Shown one piece after another: positions 1-11,490 of a DNA stretch of 64,000 nucleotides. The notes under the pieces were generated by a model. That model was not told where the DNA came from and did not search any database. It saw only the letters and a list, made by a program, of their open reading frames with translations. The stretch covers positions 62,001 through 126,000 of the forward strand of contig NW_026728916.1 of assembly GCF_030272615.1 (NCBI RefSeq), given 5' to 3'. Source of the DNA: Cryptomeria japonica. Its lineage: Eukaryota; Streptophyta; Pinopsida; Cupressales; Cupressaceae. The position numbers were made by a program, and so were the translations under genes. How positions within the stretch are numbered: the first letter of the stretch is position 1; each line of letters opens with the position of its first letter.

Positions 1-1677
1 TTATTCTAATATTGAAAAATAATAAAAACAGTTAATTCCTCAAGCATTTCAAAGAGGTTGAAAGAAAATATGTTTCTTGGTGAAATCGATGGTAGTGAAA
101 GTTTTGGAATGAATTATATTTGTGGAATTCATTGAAGCCCTAGAGAAATTTCCTCTAAAATTTTAACAAAATATATTTGAATAGAATTGGCAGATACAAA
201 ATTTGTAGCCATATCTCCTCAAGGTTAAACTTAAACAAATTAAAGAGGATTGGCAACCATGCAAGATAGACAAATTTCATCTACAAAATTAATAGTGCAA
301 CAAATTCTAAGCAACTTAAAATGTAAAAACAGTATCAAAGAGGTAGAATCCGACCCTTGATTAAATTTTCACAAAAACATTCAAATTCAACAACCATCCA
401 TGGAACACACATAAAATCTTAAGAAATACTTAATATTAAATACAAATTACACACCTTCAAATTCAACAACAACCGTCCATGGAACACACATGAAATCTTA
501 AGAAATACTTAATTAAATACAAATTATACACCTTCAAATTATACACATGAGACAATTTCCCGATGGGGAGTTCCTCCCTAGGGAATACTAACAGAAATGA
601 AAATATATATTTGTAAACAAAAAAGACAACTTTCAGGTGGCAACTTCGTCACATATTATGAGAGCATTGGAAGGCAGTGGATGCCAATGTTGCTTATTCA
701 CATTTATTGTAGGTCGTTCATTGATACTTGAGATAGTAAATGCACTTCTTGCAGAGTTTCTTGAATTTGCAGTCAATGGGAAGGATTGATGTGAGCGTGC
801 AGCCAAAGACAAAATTCTTTCCGATGTTATTCTTTCTGGGAATATTCCAAATAGGATATACAAACACATACATCCATTTATGTGTATATGTGTACACATT
901 CCAGCTACTAGCTTAAGACATCGATCATGCAGCTTTTATATCTTAGCGAATAAAACAATAGCAAATAAGACGAGACGAGAGGAATGCAGAAGTTGTTGGC
1001 TTTGGCATCCTTGGGCATGTTGAGCGTCTGTGTTGATTTATTGTATGACTGGTTGGGCATATTTCTCCCGAAGCAAACTGAGGTAACTATAAAGCATACC
1101 TCAACTATGATGTGTTTCTTTGCAAAGTGCTTGCAAGATTTTTGGTTTGCCCTATCTGGTCACCTTCAAAAAGCTTGCATTTTTATTGTAAGTAGAGGGG
1201 TTCTGTTTGGCTTTCGGTTTACCAGATTTAAAGTCAGTTGAGGCGGTGTATTTCAGGCCGCGTGTCTACTTGAACAACACGTCTGGGTTACACGATGCAG
1301 GCAGAATGACAAATGTAGACAATGGAGAATGACCTTTCCTTTCCCAACACTACACCAAAATTTCAATCACCGACGTAAACATGTACCACATAACACACAA
1401 TGCTGGGAAAATTATTTTAAGACGGTCGGTTCTGGCGTGAGACAATTTCCTGGTGAGGAGTTCTTCGTCAGGGTATAGCCCATCGGCTAAAAAAAACCGT
1501 ATAGCACTGAAACTATGTACAAGAATTATCGATTTGAGGCAATTCTAAATTAATCTCAATCTCAAGGAAAAGTGCTTCTAGAGGAAGATTAGGCTTCTAG
1601 AGGAAGAGCAACATAAATAATTTATCATAGATATTGAAAAGAGATGAAAAGAAATGGTTAGAGAATCACGTTGCACG
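1..1677. other. AT-rich intergenic DNA, no supported gene
   Basis: No recognisable coding sequence was found. Two short open stretches exist (minus strand about 633-860, plus strand 984-1241), but neither resembles a known family. A short motif (gagacaatttcc followed by a gaggagttc-like string) occurs near 546 and again near 1439. This could be a fragment of a dispersed repeat. Homology to block B begins only near 1678. Confidence 0.5.
380..537. repeat. Tandem duplication, unit about 78 bp, two copies
   Basis: The unit starts at caaattcaac, contains ccatggaacacacat, and ends at the next caccttcaaatt. It is present at about 380-455 and again at about 456-535. The copies differ by a few substitutions and small indels, so this is a local duplication and not an assembly echo. 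Confidence 0.8.
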
Positions 1678-1785
1678 ATAGTTTAGAATAACTCTATTTT
1701 ATTGTGCAAACAAGAGGGAGAAGGATACTCTAAAAAGAAAAAGTTAGGTCGAAAACTTTATAATTACTCATGAATTTAATCTCTT

Positions 1786-2753
1786 TTATACTGTTAATGA
1801 GAAAGCTACAAAATAAAGCAGAAGCAGCGGTAACAAGATATGGCACCCTAATATAGGGACTGGAACTTTGGACTGTAGGTACGAGGGGTAAGAGGACATA
1901 TACAGAGACCTGCAGAGGGTGGGAGTAAAGGAGAGCCTCTGCTTAGCGTTGTCATACAGAATATGGTAATCTTGTTGCTGAAAACTTCCAAGGACGGTCG
2001 GCACACCTGCAACCGAAGCCTCATCCATATCTAACATTGCCAGACATAGTAAATATCCTATTTTAGTCGGACCAGATTCTCTATATTGAACAAAATTATG
2101 TTCACCATCGACAACATAATCTGCACCAAGCATATGGAAAGTCATATTCACATCAGGGATATAGTCGTAGTAGGGTGATGAATAGCATACACTTAAACCA
2201 GCTTTGGAATCGTTAGCTCTGGGTAGCCATAGGACAGAATCCAAAACAGATACCACTGCAGTGAAGGCAGCATGCGGCAAAACTGTGTAGTGTGTTCCAG
2301 AGTCAATGATGAATCCACCGCTTTCATTTGCTTGTATATCGAACGATCCTCGTGGAATATTGAGAGACACGTTCCCCAGAGTTATTCCTTCTACGGAGAG
2401 ATGATAGTAACCATTAAGCTTGGGCAGGACTGTGTTGTTTATCACCATCGTCGACTGCACTCCTATGCCGTTCAACTCGGCTGCGCTGCCGAACAGGAGA
2501 GCCGTGGAAAATCTGCCAATGTCCTGAAAGGGGCATCCATTGTATTCGAAAGTTAAGCAATAGGAAAATTTGGATTCTCCAATCTGTGAGATAAGCGATA
2601 ATTATCCTCGGCCGAGCCCCACTACATCGAGCCCCACTACGTCGTTGGCCTACTCCAAGTCATCTCCCTGAACGACAAAGCTGCACCCAAACGCTATTCC
2701 GCCAAAGGAATGCGCAGCCCGGAATGTAGCGGCCATGGTGAACGTCTCAAATG
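1786..2753 (-). pseudogene. Nepenthesin-like aspartic protease pseudogene, C-terminal part (block A, minus copy)
   Basis: This is the 3' part of an A1-family plant aspartic protease (TAXi-type). It is read on the minus strand and interrupted at 2753 by a Copia element. From 2475 down to 1786 the frame is open. It shows the second catalytic motif as canonical IIDSGT, the VLGSFQQQ and YHILYDN strings typical of the family's C-terminal lobe, and a hydrophobic C-terminus like that of GPI-anchored members. Between 2753 and 2476 the homologous frame has at least two stops: a TAG near 2660, and a TAA after GLGRG where the intact paralogue has AAA. The 5' half lies at 7934-8390. Inference: not functional. 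Confidence 0.9.
2749..2753. repeat. Left target-site duplication of Copia element 1
   Basis: AAATG before the left LTR matches GAATG at 7934-7938 after the right LTR, with one mismatch. Ty1/Copia integrase normally makes 5-bp duplications. Confidence 0.8.
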
Positions 2754-3288
2754 TGTAGCCTCTCTGAATCAGGGGATTAACAAAAATAATAATAGAGAGA
2801 GCAAACAATAATAAGAAAAGAATAAATTGTAAAAAGAAATCACAATTCAGAATAAACAAAGTGTCTTGCTTTTGGAATTGCACACACCAATTTCTTTTAT
2901 TGCACCATAATTAAAAATTACATAGAGACTGTGTATATAAATAATTTGCAGCTTAAAAGAATTAATAATAACTGCAGTTCTAAATATATTCCCAGCATTG
3001 CATGGAAAGCTAGCATTGCATGGAAAGCTACTGAGTCTCTCAAACTAAAAACAAACTACTCCTTAAATTAAGAATACAATAAGTGCATGCACAACATGCT
3101 TTATTTACAAAAAACAAATATTAAGTAATCTAAAAAAAAACTATTCAAATCTTCCTATATTTAGCTTAATGAATCTCATGCAAAAACTAAAAAAACTGTA
3201 TGGCAGTGCATGATAGTTTTTAATGCTGAATTCTAAGAATAGTGGTGATGCATGTAGTTGCATGTGTGAATAGCATCAGTTCTCCACA
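2754..3288 (-). repeat. 3' LTR of Copia element 1
   Basis: This is the left copy, which is the 3' LTR of a minus-strand element. It runs TGTAG...CCACA on the plus strand and aligns with 7399-7933. Relative to that copy it lost about 19 bp after the first five bases and gained an 18-bp tandem duplication near 2993-3028. The two changes offset, so both LTRs are 535 bp. The purine-rich AAGGAGGAG tract lies just outside at about 3290-3300. Confidence 0.9.
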
Positions 3289-4920
3289 TACTCCTCCTTG
3301 ATGCTAAGAAAACTTACTATCTTATCTCGTAGTATCAAAAACTTAGCTTTCGCAACTGCTTTGGTGAATATATCTGCTAGCTGATCCTGTGTGTTGATGT
3401 GCTTCAATTCAACATCCTTCTTTTGCACCAAATCTTGTATGAAATGATATTTCATATCAAAATGCTTTGTTTTGCCATGATAAATCGGATTCTTAGCTAA
3501 CTTGATGGCTCTCACATTGTCACAATAAATTACTATAGGCTGAATTTGTTTTTCTCCAATTTCTTCCAAAACTTTTCTGAGCCAAAGAGCTTGTGTACCT
3601 ACTAAGGTAATTGCAACATACTCTGCTTCTGTAGATGAGAGGGAAACAATACTTTTCTTTTTTGAGCTCCAGGTAATCAAACCATAACGAAAAGAAAAAC
3701 AATTTCTAGATGTAAATTTACGGTCATCCATACTACCTCCCCAATCTGAATCACTAAAGCCAACAAGATTGCACTTTTCAAAAAAGTAGTAATGAATATC
3801 AAAATTTAAGTTCCCTTTCACATACCTCAAAATCCTCTTGGCTGCCTTCATATGTATTTCAGATGGATTTGTCATATACCTTGAAACAAGTGAAACTGAA
3901 TATGTAATATCTGGCCTCATGTGGGTTAGAAACATCAAGCTCCCCACAATAGTTTTGTAAGTTGTCTCATCAACTAAATCAACACCATCATCTCGACATA
4001 ACACATCTCCATGAGCACTTTGAGTGGAGACAGGGTTACAACCAGACATATCAAATTTCTTCAACATATCTTGTGCATACTTTGTTTGACAAATGAAAAT
4101 CTTATCCTTACTTTGATAAACCTCCATTCCTAGAAAATATTTCATTAGATCAAGATCTTTCATCTCAAATTCTTTCATCATAACAGCTTTGAGTTTATCT
4201 TTCATCTTAGAACTACTACCCACATACAAAATATCATCAGCATACAAACTTATGATGAGGATATCAGTACCTTCTTGTTTGTAGTAAAGGGTAGGATCAC
4301 TCTTACTTCTCTGGAAGTCATTCTCCTGAAAGTATCCATCAATCTCGGCATACCATGCTCTTGGCTCTTGCTTGAGGCCATACAAAGCCTTCTTCAACCT
4401 GTAGACATGATTCTCTTTTCCTTCCACTTCAAATCCTTGTGGCTGCTCCACATATACTTCCTCTTCTAAGTGCCCTTTCAAGAAGGCACTTTTCACATCC
4501 ATATGATATATGCTCCACTTCTTTTGAGCTGCTAATGAAATCAGCAATTATGGTCTCTTGTCTTGCTACTAGTGCAAATGTCTCTTCATAATCAATTCCA
4601 TACTTCTGTATGAAGCCTTTAACAACTAATCTTGCCTTGTGTCTTTCAACACTCCCATCACTGTTAAACTTGGTCTTGTAGACCCAATTGGTGCCAATCC
4701 ATTTTTTGTCATGTGAAAGTTCTGTTAACTCCCAAGTGTCATTCCTGCGAATGAAATCCATTTCTTCTTCCATGGCTTTCACCCAAACCTCATTAGTAAA
4801 TGCATCTTCAAAATATGATGGTTCAAAATCAGCTTTGGCTAATAAAGAAAAATTTATTGTCTCACCTATTGGGTTTTCTTCATGTACTTGATTTCCACTC
4901 CTCTGGTAGATATCACTCAA
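3276..4920 (-). pseudogene. Copia 1 reverse transcriptase and RNase H
   Basis: This is the C-terminal half of the Copia polyprotein, in two overlapping frames (4920-4429 and 4547-3276) broken by a frameshift near 4540. The upstream part carries the RT start (WELTELS, GTNWVYKTKF, HKARLVVKGF). The downstream part has DVKSAFLKG, ALYGLKQEPRAWY, the catalytic YADD box, and the RNase H strings FSDSDWGG and LSSTEAEYVA. It ends with QLADIFTKA, as Copia polyproteins usually do. The order and spacing are normal for the family. The frameshift makes the copy defective. Confidence 0.92.
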
Positions 4921-5037
4921 TTGCCTTACCTTCCTTGTAGAACTTGGAGAAGAAGCTGGACTTGAACTTGGTACTAAAGAACTTGATGAAGGGCTGCTTG
5001 GTGGAGTTAAAACACTAGATATAGAAACATTAGTTGG

Positions 5038-5985
5038 CTACTCATGATCAATATCAACAATTATATCATTGTTCAAAACAGATTTTGGCTTCTCAACATG
5101 GCCTTTTTTATGACCATAAACTCCCCTTTCATCAAAAATCACATCACTTGAGACAATAAGCTTGTTAGTGAGGGGATTATACAATATATAAGCCTTTCTT
5201 TTCTCACTATACCCCATAAAAATACATGACTCACTCTTTGCATCTAACTTTTGTCTATTATAATAAGGTACATGCACATATGTCAAACAACCAAAAACTT
5301 TTAAATGATTAACAGTAGGCCTTTTTTAGTACCAAGCTTCATAAGGAGTCTTCTTTTCTAGTGCACTAGTGGGGCTACGGTTGAAGATGTACACCATTGT
5401 AGCAACTACATCTCCCCAATAAGAATTGTTCAATCCCTTGGTTTGTAACATGCACCTTGCCATTTCAACCACAGTACAATTCTTCCTTTCAACTACTCCA
5501 TTCTGTTGAGGTGTGTATGTAGTAGTAAGTTGCCTCTTGATACCATTAAAATCACAATATCTTTGGAAAGCCTTTGAGAAAAATTCTCCTCCACGGTCAG
5601 TCCTTACACACTTGATCTTGCATGTTTTCTCATTTTCCACAAGTGATTTAAACTTCTTGAATGTATCTAGGGCTTCATCTTTGGCCTTCAAAAAATATAC
5701 CCAACAATTTTGTGAGTAATCATCAATAAAAGTGATGAAATATGATGACTTACCCAAACTCTTAGCCTGCATAGGACCACATATATCTGAATGAACAAGC
5801 TAAAGTGGGTGATGAGCCCTCCATCCATTTCCCTTTGGAAACTTTTCCCTTGCATGCTTTCCTTTAGCACAACCTTCACAAACCTCCTCATGTTCCTCAA
5901 CCTTGGGCAAACCAGAAACTAATGCATGCAAGGTTAGAAACTTCAATCTATGAAAATTTAAATGCTCATACTTGAGATGCCACAA
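5038..5985 (-). pseudogene. Copia 1 integrase region
   Basis: Three open pieces run on the minus strand. At 5985-5800 is the GAG-pre-integrase domain with the HLKYEHLNF and CEGCAKGKH zinc-binding strings. At 5772-5326 is the integrase core (FITFIDDYS, RTDRGGEF, YTPQQNGVVERKN), so the D-D-E residues are visible. At 5286-5038 is the C-terminal part (FMGYSEKRKAYILYNP). Stops separate the pieces near 5800 and 5325. The integrase-before-RT order is what places this element in Ty1/Copia and not Ty3/Gypsy. Confidence 0.9.
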
Positions 5986-6190
5986 CCAACTTGAATCCTC
6001 TTAATCCATATTTTCCAAATTGATGTTATGTTCACCAAACCTCAAGGGGAACATCCTCTTTCTTGTCATAGGAACAATAGTGATCACCCTATTACCCTTA
6101 TTTTTATCATAGATAGTACGTCTTATTCTCAAAAACTACTTTATAATTTTTCTCACATAGCTGCCCAACACTTAACAAATTGTGCTTCCA

Positions 6191-7344
6191 TTAATGAGTA
6201 TAATAAATATCATGAATACTCTTTATATGTTCTTTTATTTGGACCTCCAATGATTTATCATCACCAAGATGGATCTTGGATTTGAAACTTCCATCTTTTG
6301 TTGAGAACAACTTCTCATTCCTTGTCATATGGTTAAAACATCCAGAATCTAGGTACCAAACATCTTTACTAGTATTTTCACCCTTGACATAAGATAAAAA
6401 TAAGTGATTAGGAGGATTCTCACTACTTTCTTGAGCATAGCTAGTACTTTTACCTTCTTTCAATCTACATTCTCTTTTAAAGTGGCCATACCTATTGCAA
6501 AGGTAACATTGAACATTTCTCTTATCAAATTTGTCTCTACCTCTTCCTCTGAAACCACCTCTTCTTCTTGAGCCGCCTCTATCTCTACCTCTTGAAGAAT
6601 TTTGGTTTTGCCCTTTATCTTGGCCTTGATTTATTTTGGCACTACTACTGCTTGCATCTCTATTTTTTGTGATTAGCAATTTAGAGGAAAATGCTTTCTC
6701 TACGCCTTCAAAAAAATCTGTCAATCTTTCTTCATGAGACATCAGGGATCCAACCAGTTGATCAAATTGTAGTTTTGTCGAATCTTTGCTTTCTTCTATG
6801 ATTATTGCTACATGATTCCATCTGGGTGTCAAAGATCTCAACACATTTTTTTATCAAAACTTCATTGCTTACAATTTCCCCAAGTGTAGTGGCTAGCCAT
6901 TTTATTGACCACATCTTTGACTTTGACACAATAATCACTTATACTTTCAGCTTCTTGCATCTTCAAATTCTCAAATTCTCGCTTCAATGTCTGAAGCCTA
7001 ACTACTTTAACTTGATCACTACCCTCATAAACTTTTTGTAGAGTCTTCTAGGCATCTTTGGCAGTTGTTGCTCCTGATATTCTTGGAAATAAACTCTTAT
7101 CAAGAGCTATATGAATGTGAAACAAAGCTTGAGCATTCTTTTTCCTTGCTTCTTTTCTTGTTGTTCTTTCATTGGCTGTAAGGGCATTCCAATCAGTTGG
7201 CTCTTCATAACCCGATTCAATAATCTCCCACAAATCTCTTATAATAAAAAAGGTCAGCATCTTAATGCACCAATAATCATAATCATTCCCATCAAATTCT
7301 AGAATAGGCATATGGTTAGAATTCGACATGATTAACTTTGTCAA
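6191..7344 (-). pseudogene. Copia 1 gag and protease
   Basis: Gag starts at the ATG at 7344 with the family's NYDYW-like string (FDGNDYDYWCIKM). It runs to a stop at 7048, shifts frame near 6850-6890 and continues to 6191. The nucleocapsid zinc knuckle is CYLCNRYGHFKREC, preceded by an RG-rich stretch. The retroviral-type protease motif WYLDSGCFNHM follows. One stop and one frameshift make it non-coding as a whole. It is closely related to the gag in the relic at 40456. Confidence 0.9.
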
Positions 7345-7383
7345 AATTCCAACAATAAAAATTTAACCCAAAACAATTTTACC

Positions 7384-7396
7384 TGCTCTGATACCA
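7384..7396 (-). other. Primer-binding site of Copia 1
   Basis: On the minus strand this reads TGGTATCAGAGCA, the usual Copia site complementary to initiator tRNA-Met. It starts two bases after the 5' LTR end (7399), which fixes that boundary. Confidence 0.85.
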
Positions 7397-7398
7397 CG

Positions 7399-7933
7399 TG
7401 TAGAATTTTGAACTTGACCTATCCTCTTTGAACTAGTTGATTAACAAAAATAATAATAGAGAGAGCAAACAACAACAAAAGAATAAATTGCAAAAAGAAA
7501 TCACAATTCAGAATAAAAAAACAAAGTGCCCTGTTTTTGGAATTGTACACACCAATTTCTTTTATTGTGGCATAATTAGAAATTACATAGAGGCTATGTA
7601 TATAAAGAATTTGCAGTCTAGAAGAATTAATAATAACTATAGTTCTAAATATATTCCAGCATTGCATGGAAAGCTACTCAGTCTATCAAAATGAAAACAA
7701 ACTACTCCCTAAATTAAGAATATAATAAGTGCATGCACAACATGCTTTATTTACTAAAAACAAATATTAACTAACCTAAAAAAAACTATTCGAATCTTCC
7801 TATATTTAGCTTAGTGAATCTCATGCAAAAACTAAAAAAACTGTATGACAGTGCATGATAGTTTTTTACGTTGAATTCTTAGAATAGTGGCGATGCATGT
7901 AGTTGCATGCGTGAATAGCATCCGTTCTCCACA
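7399..7933 (-). repeat. 5' LTR of Copia element 1
   Basis: This is the right copy (5' LTR of the minus-strand element), 535 bp with TGT...ACA ends. It abuts the primer-binding site on the inside and the GAATG target duplication on the outside. Confidence 0.92.
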
Positions 7934-8390
7934 GAATGACAGTTCTCCCTACGTGTCCCAGCTTCCGATGTATATATGAGAATATTGACAGTCCAGCGCA
8001 CAAGTTGAATTGCCAAGGGCAGAGCAGAGGGAAGAAGAGCAGGGAACCCATCTTTTAGTGGAGGAATCTTCTGGGTAGAACATAGGAGGAGTACATCTCC
8101 TAGAGCCATTGAAGGTATCGCACTGAAACCAAATCAAATCGCTTCCCGTGTCCACTTGTCCTCGGAAATTTCTTGGTGGGGTTCTGATGCCAATGTTCAC
8201 TACATGTGTTGTGGGCAAGCGGATCAAAGGAGCAACAGCGCCACCCAGTTGGGCTTCGGTCATTCCTGATTGCACAGCTTTAATCGAGGCTTCTATTCTT
8301 TTGAGGCAGAATTACTTTCCAAATGGGAGCCTCCACGCGCTTCTTCTGAATAGAGCAAACTGAAAAACAACATATTGTTAGATCCGCCAC
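7934..8390 (-). pseudogene. Nepenthesin-like aspartic protease pseudogene, N-terminal part (block A, minus copy)
   Basis: This is the 5' half of the gene whose 3' half is at 1786-2753. Read on the minus strand from about 8320 it shows KRIEASIKA, then IGIRTPP, the canonical first catalytic motif DTGSDLIWF, and a cysteine-rich insert (CSSSLCSAL, CALDCQYSH). A frameshift of about 10 lost bases lies near 8300 relative to the intact paralogue. An in-frame TAG lies just before the Copia insertion (after IGSWDT). Ignoring the element and one 5-bp duplication, the frame runs straight on into the 3' half. So the stop is a separate lesion from the insertion. Confidence 0.88.
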
Positions 8391-8730
8391 AAGTAATGTT
8401 ATCGCATTATTGTGTGCCATTGGGCACCTATCAATCCGGCTTTCAAATTTCCCTTAATTACTACTACAGGCAGGTTTACTGGGGGTCGTCATCTATAAGG
8501 ATTAGTCTAAATGTTAATCGGATTGTTTAATAAATTGTGCGCCTGCAGGTAACTTCAGCATTCTGTGTTTCATCTGTCCAACCGTAGGATATAACGACGA
8601 GATTGATGAGATTATAGAATAAAAAGGGCATCTTGTTTTACAAGAAACAACGTGTGGAGTTTTCTAGTTGTTGTATCGAACGCGACAATGGGAAAGGCGC
8701 GGAATCAAGAGAAGAGTTGGTTTTTTGTAA
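8391..8730. other. 5' flank of the minus-strand protease copy, shared with block B
   Basis: This stretch aligns with about 22505-22850 (for example aacaacatat, then a GTTAGAT string, then ctactacaggcaggttta against ctactacaggtaggttta). It shows that the duplication covered the upstream flank as well as the genes. No promoter element was picked out with confidence. Confidence 0.7.
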
Positions 8731-11400
8731 TTTCAATTTTGGCCGAAGTGAACATGTTGATCAAACATTTCACGTAAAATTCGACCTTGTAAAACATTTC
8801 TGAATTCCCATTTTAAATTTTACTATAGATTAAAAAGTTTTTTTCTAATTTAGTTTGGATTTTAGAAATATGGCATGTTTCAATTACTTTTTTAAATATA
8901 ATTCATATTATATTATAAATGATAACATAAATATTGTTAGTAAAAAAGATGTTCTATGTTTATATTTTTTTAAGGAGAGATGATGTAAGATTATATCTAT
9001 GTAAGATAGACAATTGCTTTATTAATCACTTTTATTTATTTGTCCTATCTATTATCGAAAAGTTATAGACTAATCTAATTATGAAAATAATGTTCTTCAT
9101 TAATTTTACAAGAAATGCCTAACAAATCATGGTTCATGGTTACATATGATACGATGGAAAGCCAAAATTAATGTAAATATAAATGAACAAAAAATGTCCC
9201 ATATCTAACATAGTGATCTTTCTACTATAGACAACCATCATAGCAATCCTCAAGAATTTATCTATATTATACTAATATGTTTATGTAAAAATAGGTTGAT
9301 TTCTTAAAATTATTTATTTTAGTCTCACAATTTGCACATGAAGTAATCAAAATTTAGTTTATTAAAACGGACTTTTTCTCCTCAATATGAAATACTTTTA
9401 TTTTTGTGATTATATATCAAGATCAATTAATAGAGCATTTCCAAAGGTCAATAATGTGATGGCATATGTTATCTTCATAGTTGCATATTTAGAATCTCAA
9501 TAAACATTATTTTTACAATACTTTGATGATCCCTCTATAATCATTACCCTATGTAAGGTATGAGATAGCCCTTCAAACCATGTCTTCCCTACCATTTCAA
9601 TTTAAACTAGGTTGTGTATATATGAACTATTTGTTGTGACCTTCTAAAAATTTAAACCAATCTTAAACATCATAATAAATGGGTTTCTCTTTTGAATGGT
9701 TGAACTCCAAAACTATCTTTCCTTATTTTAAGTTCTTCCTTGTCAACTAAATAGAATCACTCGATGATTGATTGATCATATGAACTCTTGACCTCATTTG
9801 TATACATGTATACTACTAATCTCACTCTATCTTGATGTTTTTATCATGTGTTGTGGAAACTTATATGACCAATATCTAGGATGTCCATATATAAAATAAT
9901 TTTATTAAAAATTCTAACATCTACCTCAAAAAAATATATACCTCTTCAAGAGTAACATCTTCCTATTGTTCTATGTATTTTGTTCTAAGTATGTTAAAAA
10001 CTAGCCTCTTTATAATGGTTGTATTTTCCCTTTGTTAATTGCATATATTGTATCCTTATCAAACCAGCCTCTACCTTTATCTAAACATTTGTGCCTTTTT
10101 GATATTGGTTCCTTATTTATACAAACCTATTGATAGGGTTCTTAAAAAAATTATAGTTTTACAATGTTCAAATCATACATTGTATTCATCTTTAGGACAT
10201 TGACATATCATGAAGCCTTCACATGATCTAGCTATTATTATCCGATCTTATGGAAATTTTATTTTATTTCTTTACACGCATTTCCATTTTTTATAATTTC
10301 TAAAATTTATTCAATAACTCAAGTTGATAACCATGTTGGAATAACATGGTTTTCATTCTAGTAACTATCCTATTTTAAGTAGTCATTTTTCTTCCCACTT
10401 GTTTATTTCAACAACACATTTTTCCACTAAAGTAAAACATGCATTTTTTTCTTGGTTGATGTTACCTTTGTTTTGTTGGGGTCCTCTATTGGATCATACT
10501 CAAAATATCCTTACATTTCAATTAGCTAATGAATTAGATGTTCTAAACCTAGACACACTAAGAAACTTCAAATTTTTATTTTTCGTTATTTCTTCTAATC
10601 TTGAAAATAACATTTATTAATTTATAGTCTCTAACATCCATTCCATTTAGATCATTTTCCAATCCCATTATTTTGCCTCCTTCATTTTGTTCACTCACAC
10701 TCTATACTCTCACACTCTTACTCTCCAATGTTCATGGCTATTTGCATCCTCTTAAAATAATTCAATTATAATTTTCATTTTGATTATGAATTCACTCTGT
10801 TGATCTGAAATTGTTTTTATTAGAGGAATACTCTCTTCATTACTCACATTCCTCACTACAACATCATTTGTCAAAATCCTATGCAAGGATTCTCTCTCTC
10901 TCTTACACATTGTTTTGGATTATTGCTAACCCTAAATTGAGAATAGTGCATTCCTTCCTGTATTTGTAGCACGGTATGATAAGAAAGTAATGGATTTGAT
11001 ATAGTAAACTCACAAATCAATTTGTAGCAGTACACAGGATGGAATTGGGATAAATTATCTCGCACAAATGTGCCATCAAACGCAATTACTGGCCGTCTAG
11101 AGATAAAAACAAAGTAATGCTTAATAAATAAATTACCAACTTGCATCGTCGACAAGTAAATGTACAGACTGTAAACGACTTCCTTGAATCCCCTTTCCAT
11201 TCATCGTCTTGTGGGAGATTCTCATCAAAACAAAAATATATCAATGTCAAAGTACAAGAATGGTCCAAGAACCAGCCGGCTGCCATGAAAGCTGTCAAAA
11301 ACCCCAAAAAATTAAAATATCTAAACACAAGAATGGCCCAAGAATCCAACAGGGAGCCAATATAGAAAACCAAATATAAGAAAGTTGTCAGAAACCGACT
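8731..11400. other. Intergenic DNA between the head-to-head proteases, block A
   Basis: The sequence is AT-rich with no supported gene. Parts near 9150-9240 and 11090-11400 align with block B (about 23010-23300 and 23515-23970). The stretch from roughly 9300 to 11090 has no counterpart there, so it is an insertion in A or a deletion in B. Open frames here are short and unlike known families. Confidence 0.6.
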
Positions 11401-11422
11401 CATAGATAATGTAGGATACTGT

Positions 11423-11430
11423 TATATAAG
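11423..11430 (+). promoter_or_regulatory. TATA box of the intact protease gene
   Basis: TATATAAG lies 61-68 bases before the ATG, leaving room for a transcription start near 11455 and a short leader. The block B paralogue has TATAAAA at the matching place (about 23979), followed by the same tgatcccca-type string. Confidence 0.65.
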
Positions 11431-11490
11431 GCGATCCCCAGTCCCCACTAAGCAGGCCTGTAACTGGAGGCTAGAAAAATTAAGTCCACA

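Larger units (their letters stand above)
2754..7933 (-). mobile_element. Ty1/Copia LTR retrotransposon 1, inserted in the protease pseudogene
   Basis: This is a complete element of about 5.2 kb on the minus strand with two LTRs, a primer-binding site, a polypurine tract and gag-pol in Copia order (gag, protease, integrase, reverse transcriptase, RNase H). LTR ends are TGT...ACA. It splits the minus-strand aspartic protease. The paralogue at 11491 shows that the protease sequence resumes directly across the element. Every ORF carries stops or frameshifts, so it cannot move on its own now. The last two motifs, YADDILYVG in RT and LSSTEAEYVA in RNase H, are well kept. Confidence 0.95.

Noticed and set aside
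633-899. Open frame of 88 codons on the minus strand, possibly an exon
   Set aside because: No recognisable motif, no splice or poly(A) context that I could support, and frames of this length arise by chance here.
984-1241. Open frame of 85 codons on the plus strand
   Set aside because: Composition and strings resemble no protein family; no flanking gene signals.
2754-7933. CRISPR-like or satellite array from the repeated LTR strings
   Set aside because: Two copies only, with primer-binding site and polypurine tract, which identify LTRs.
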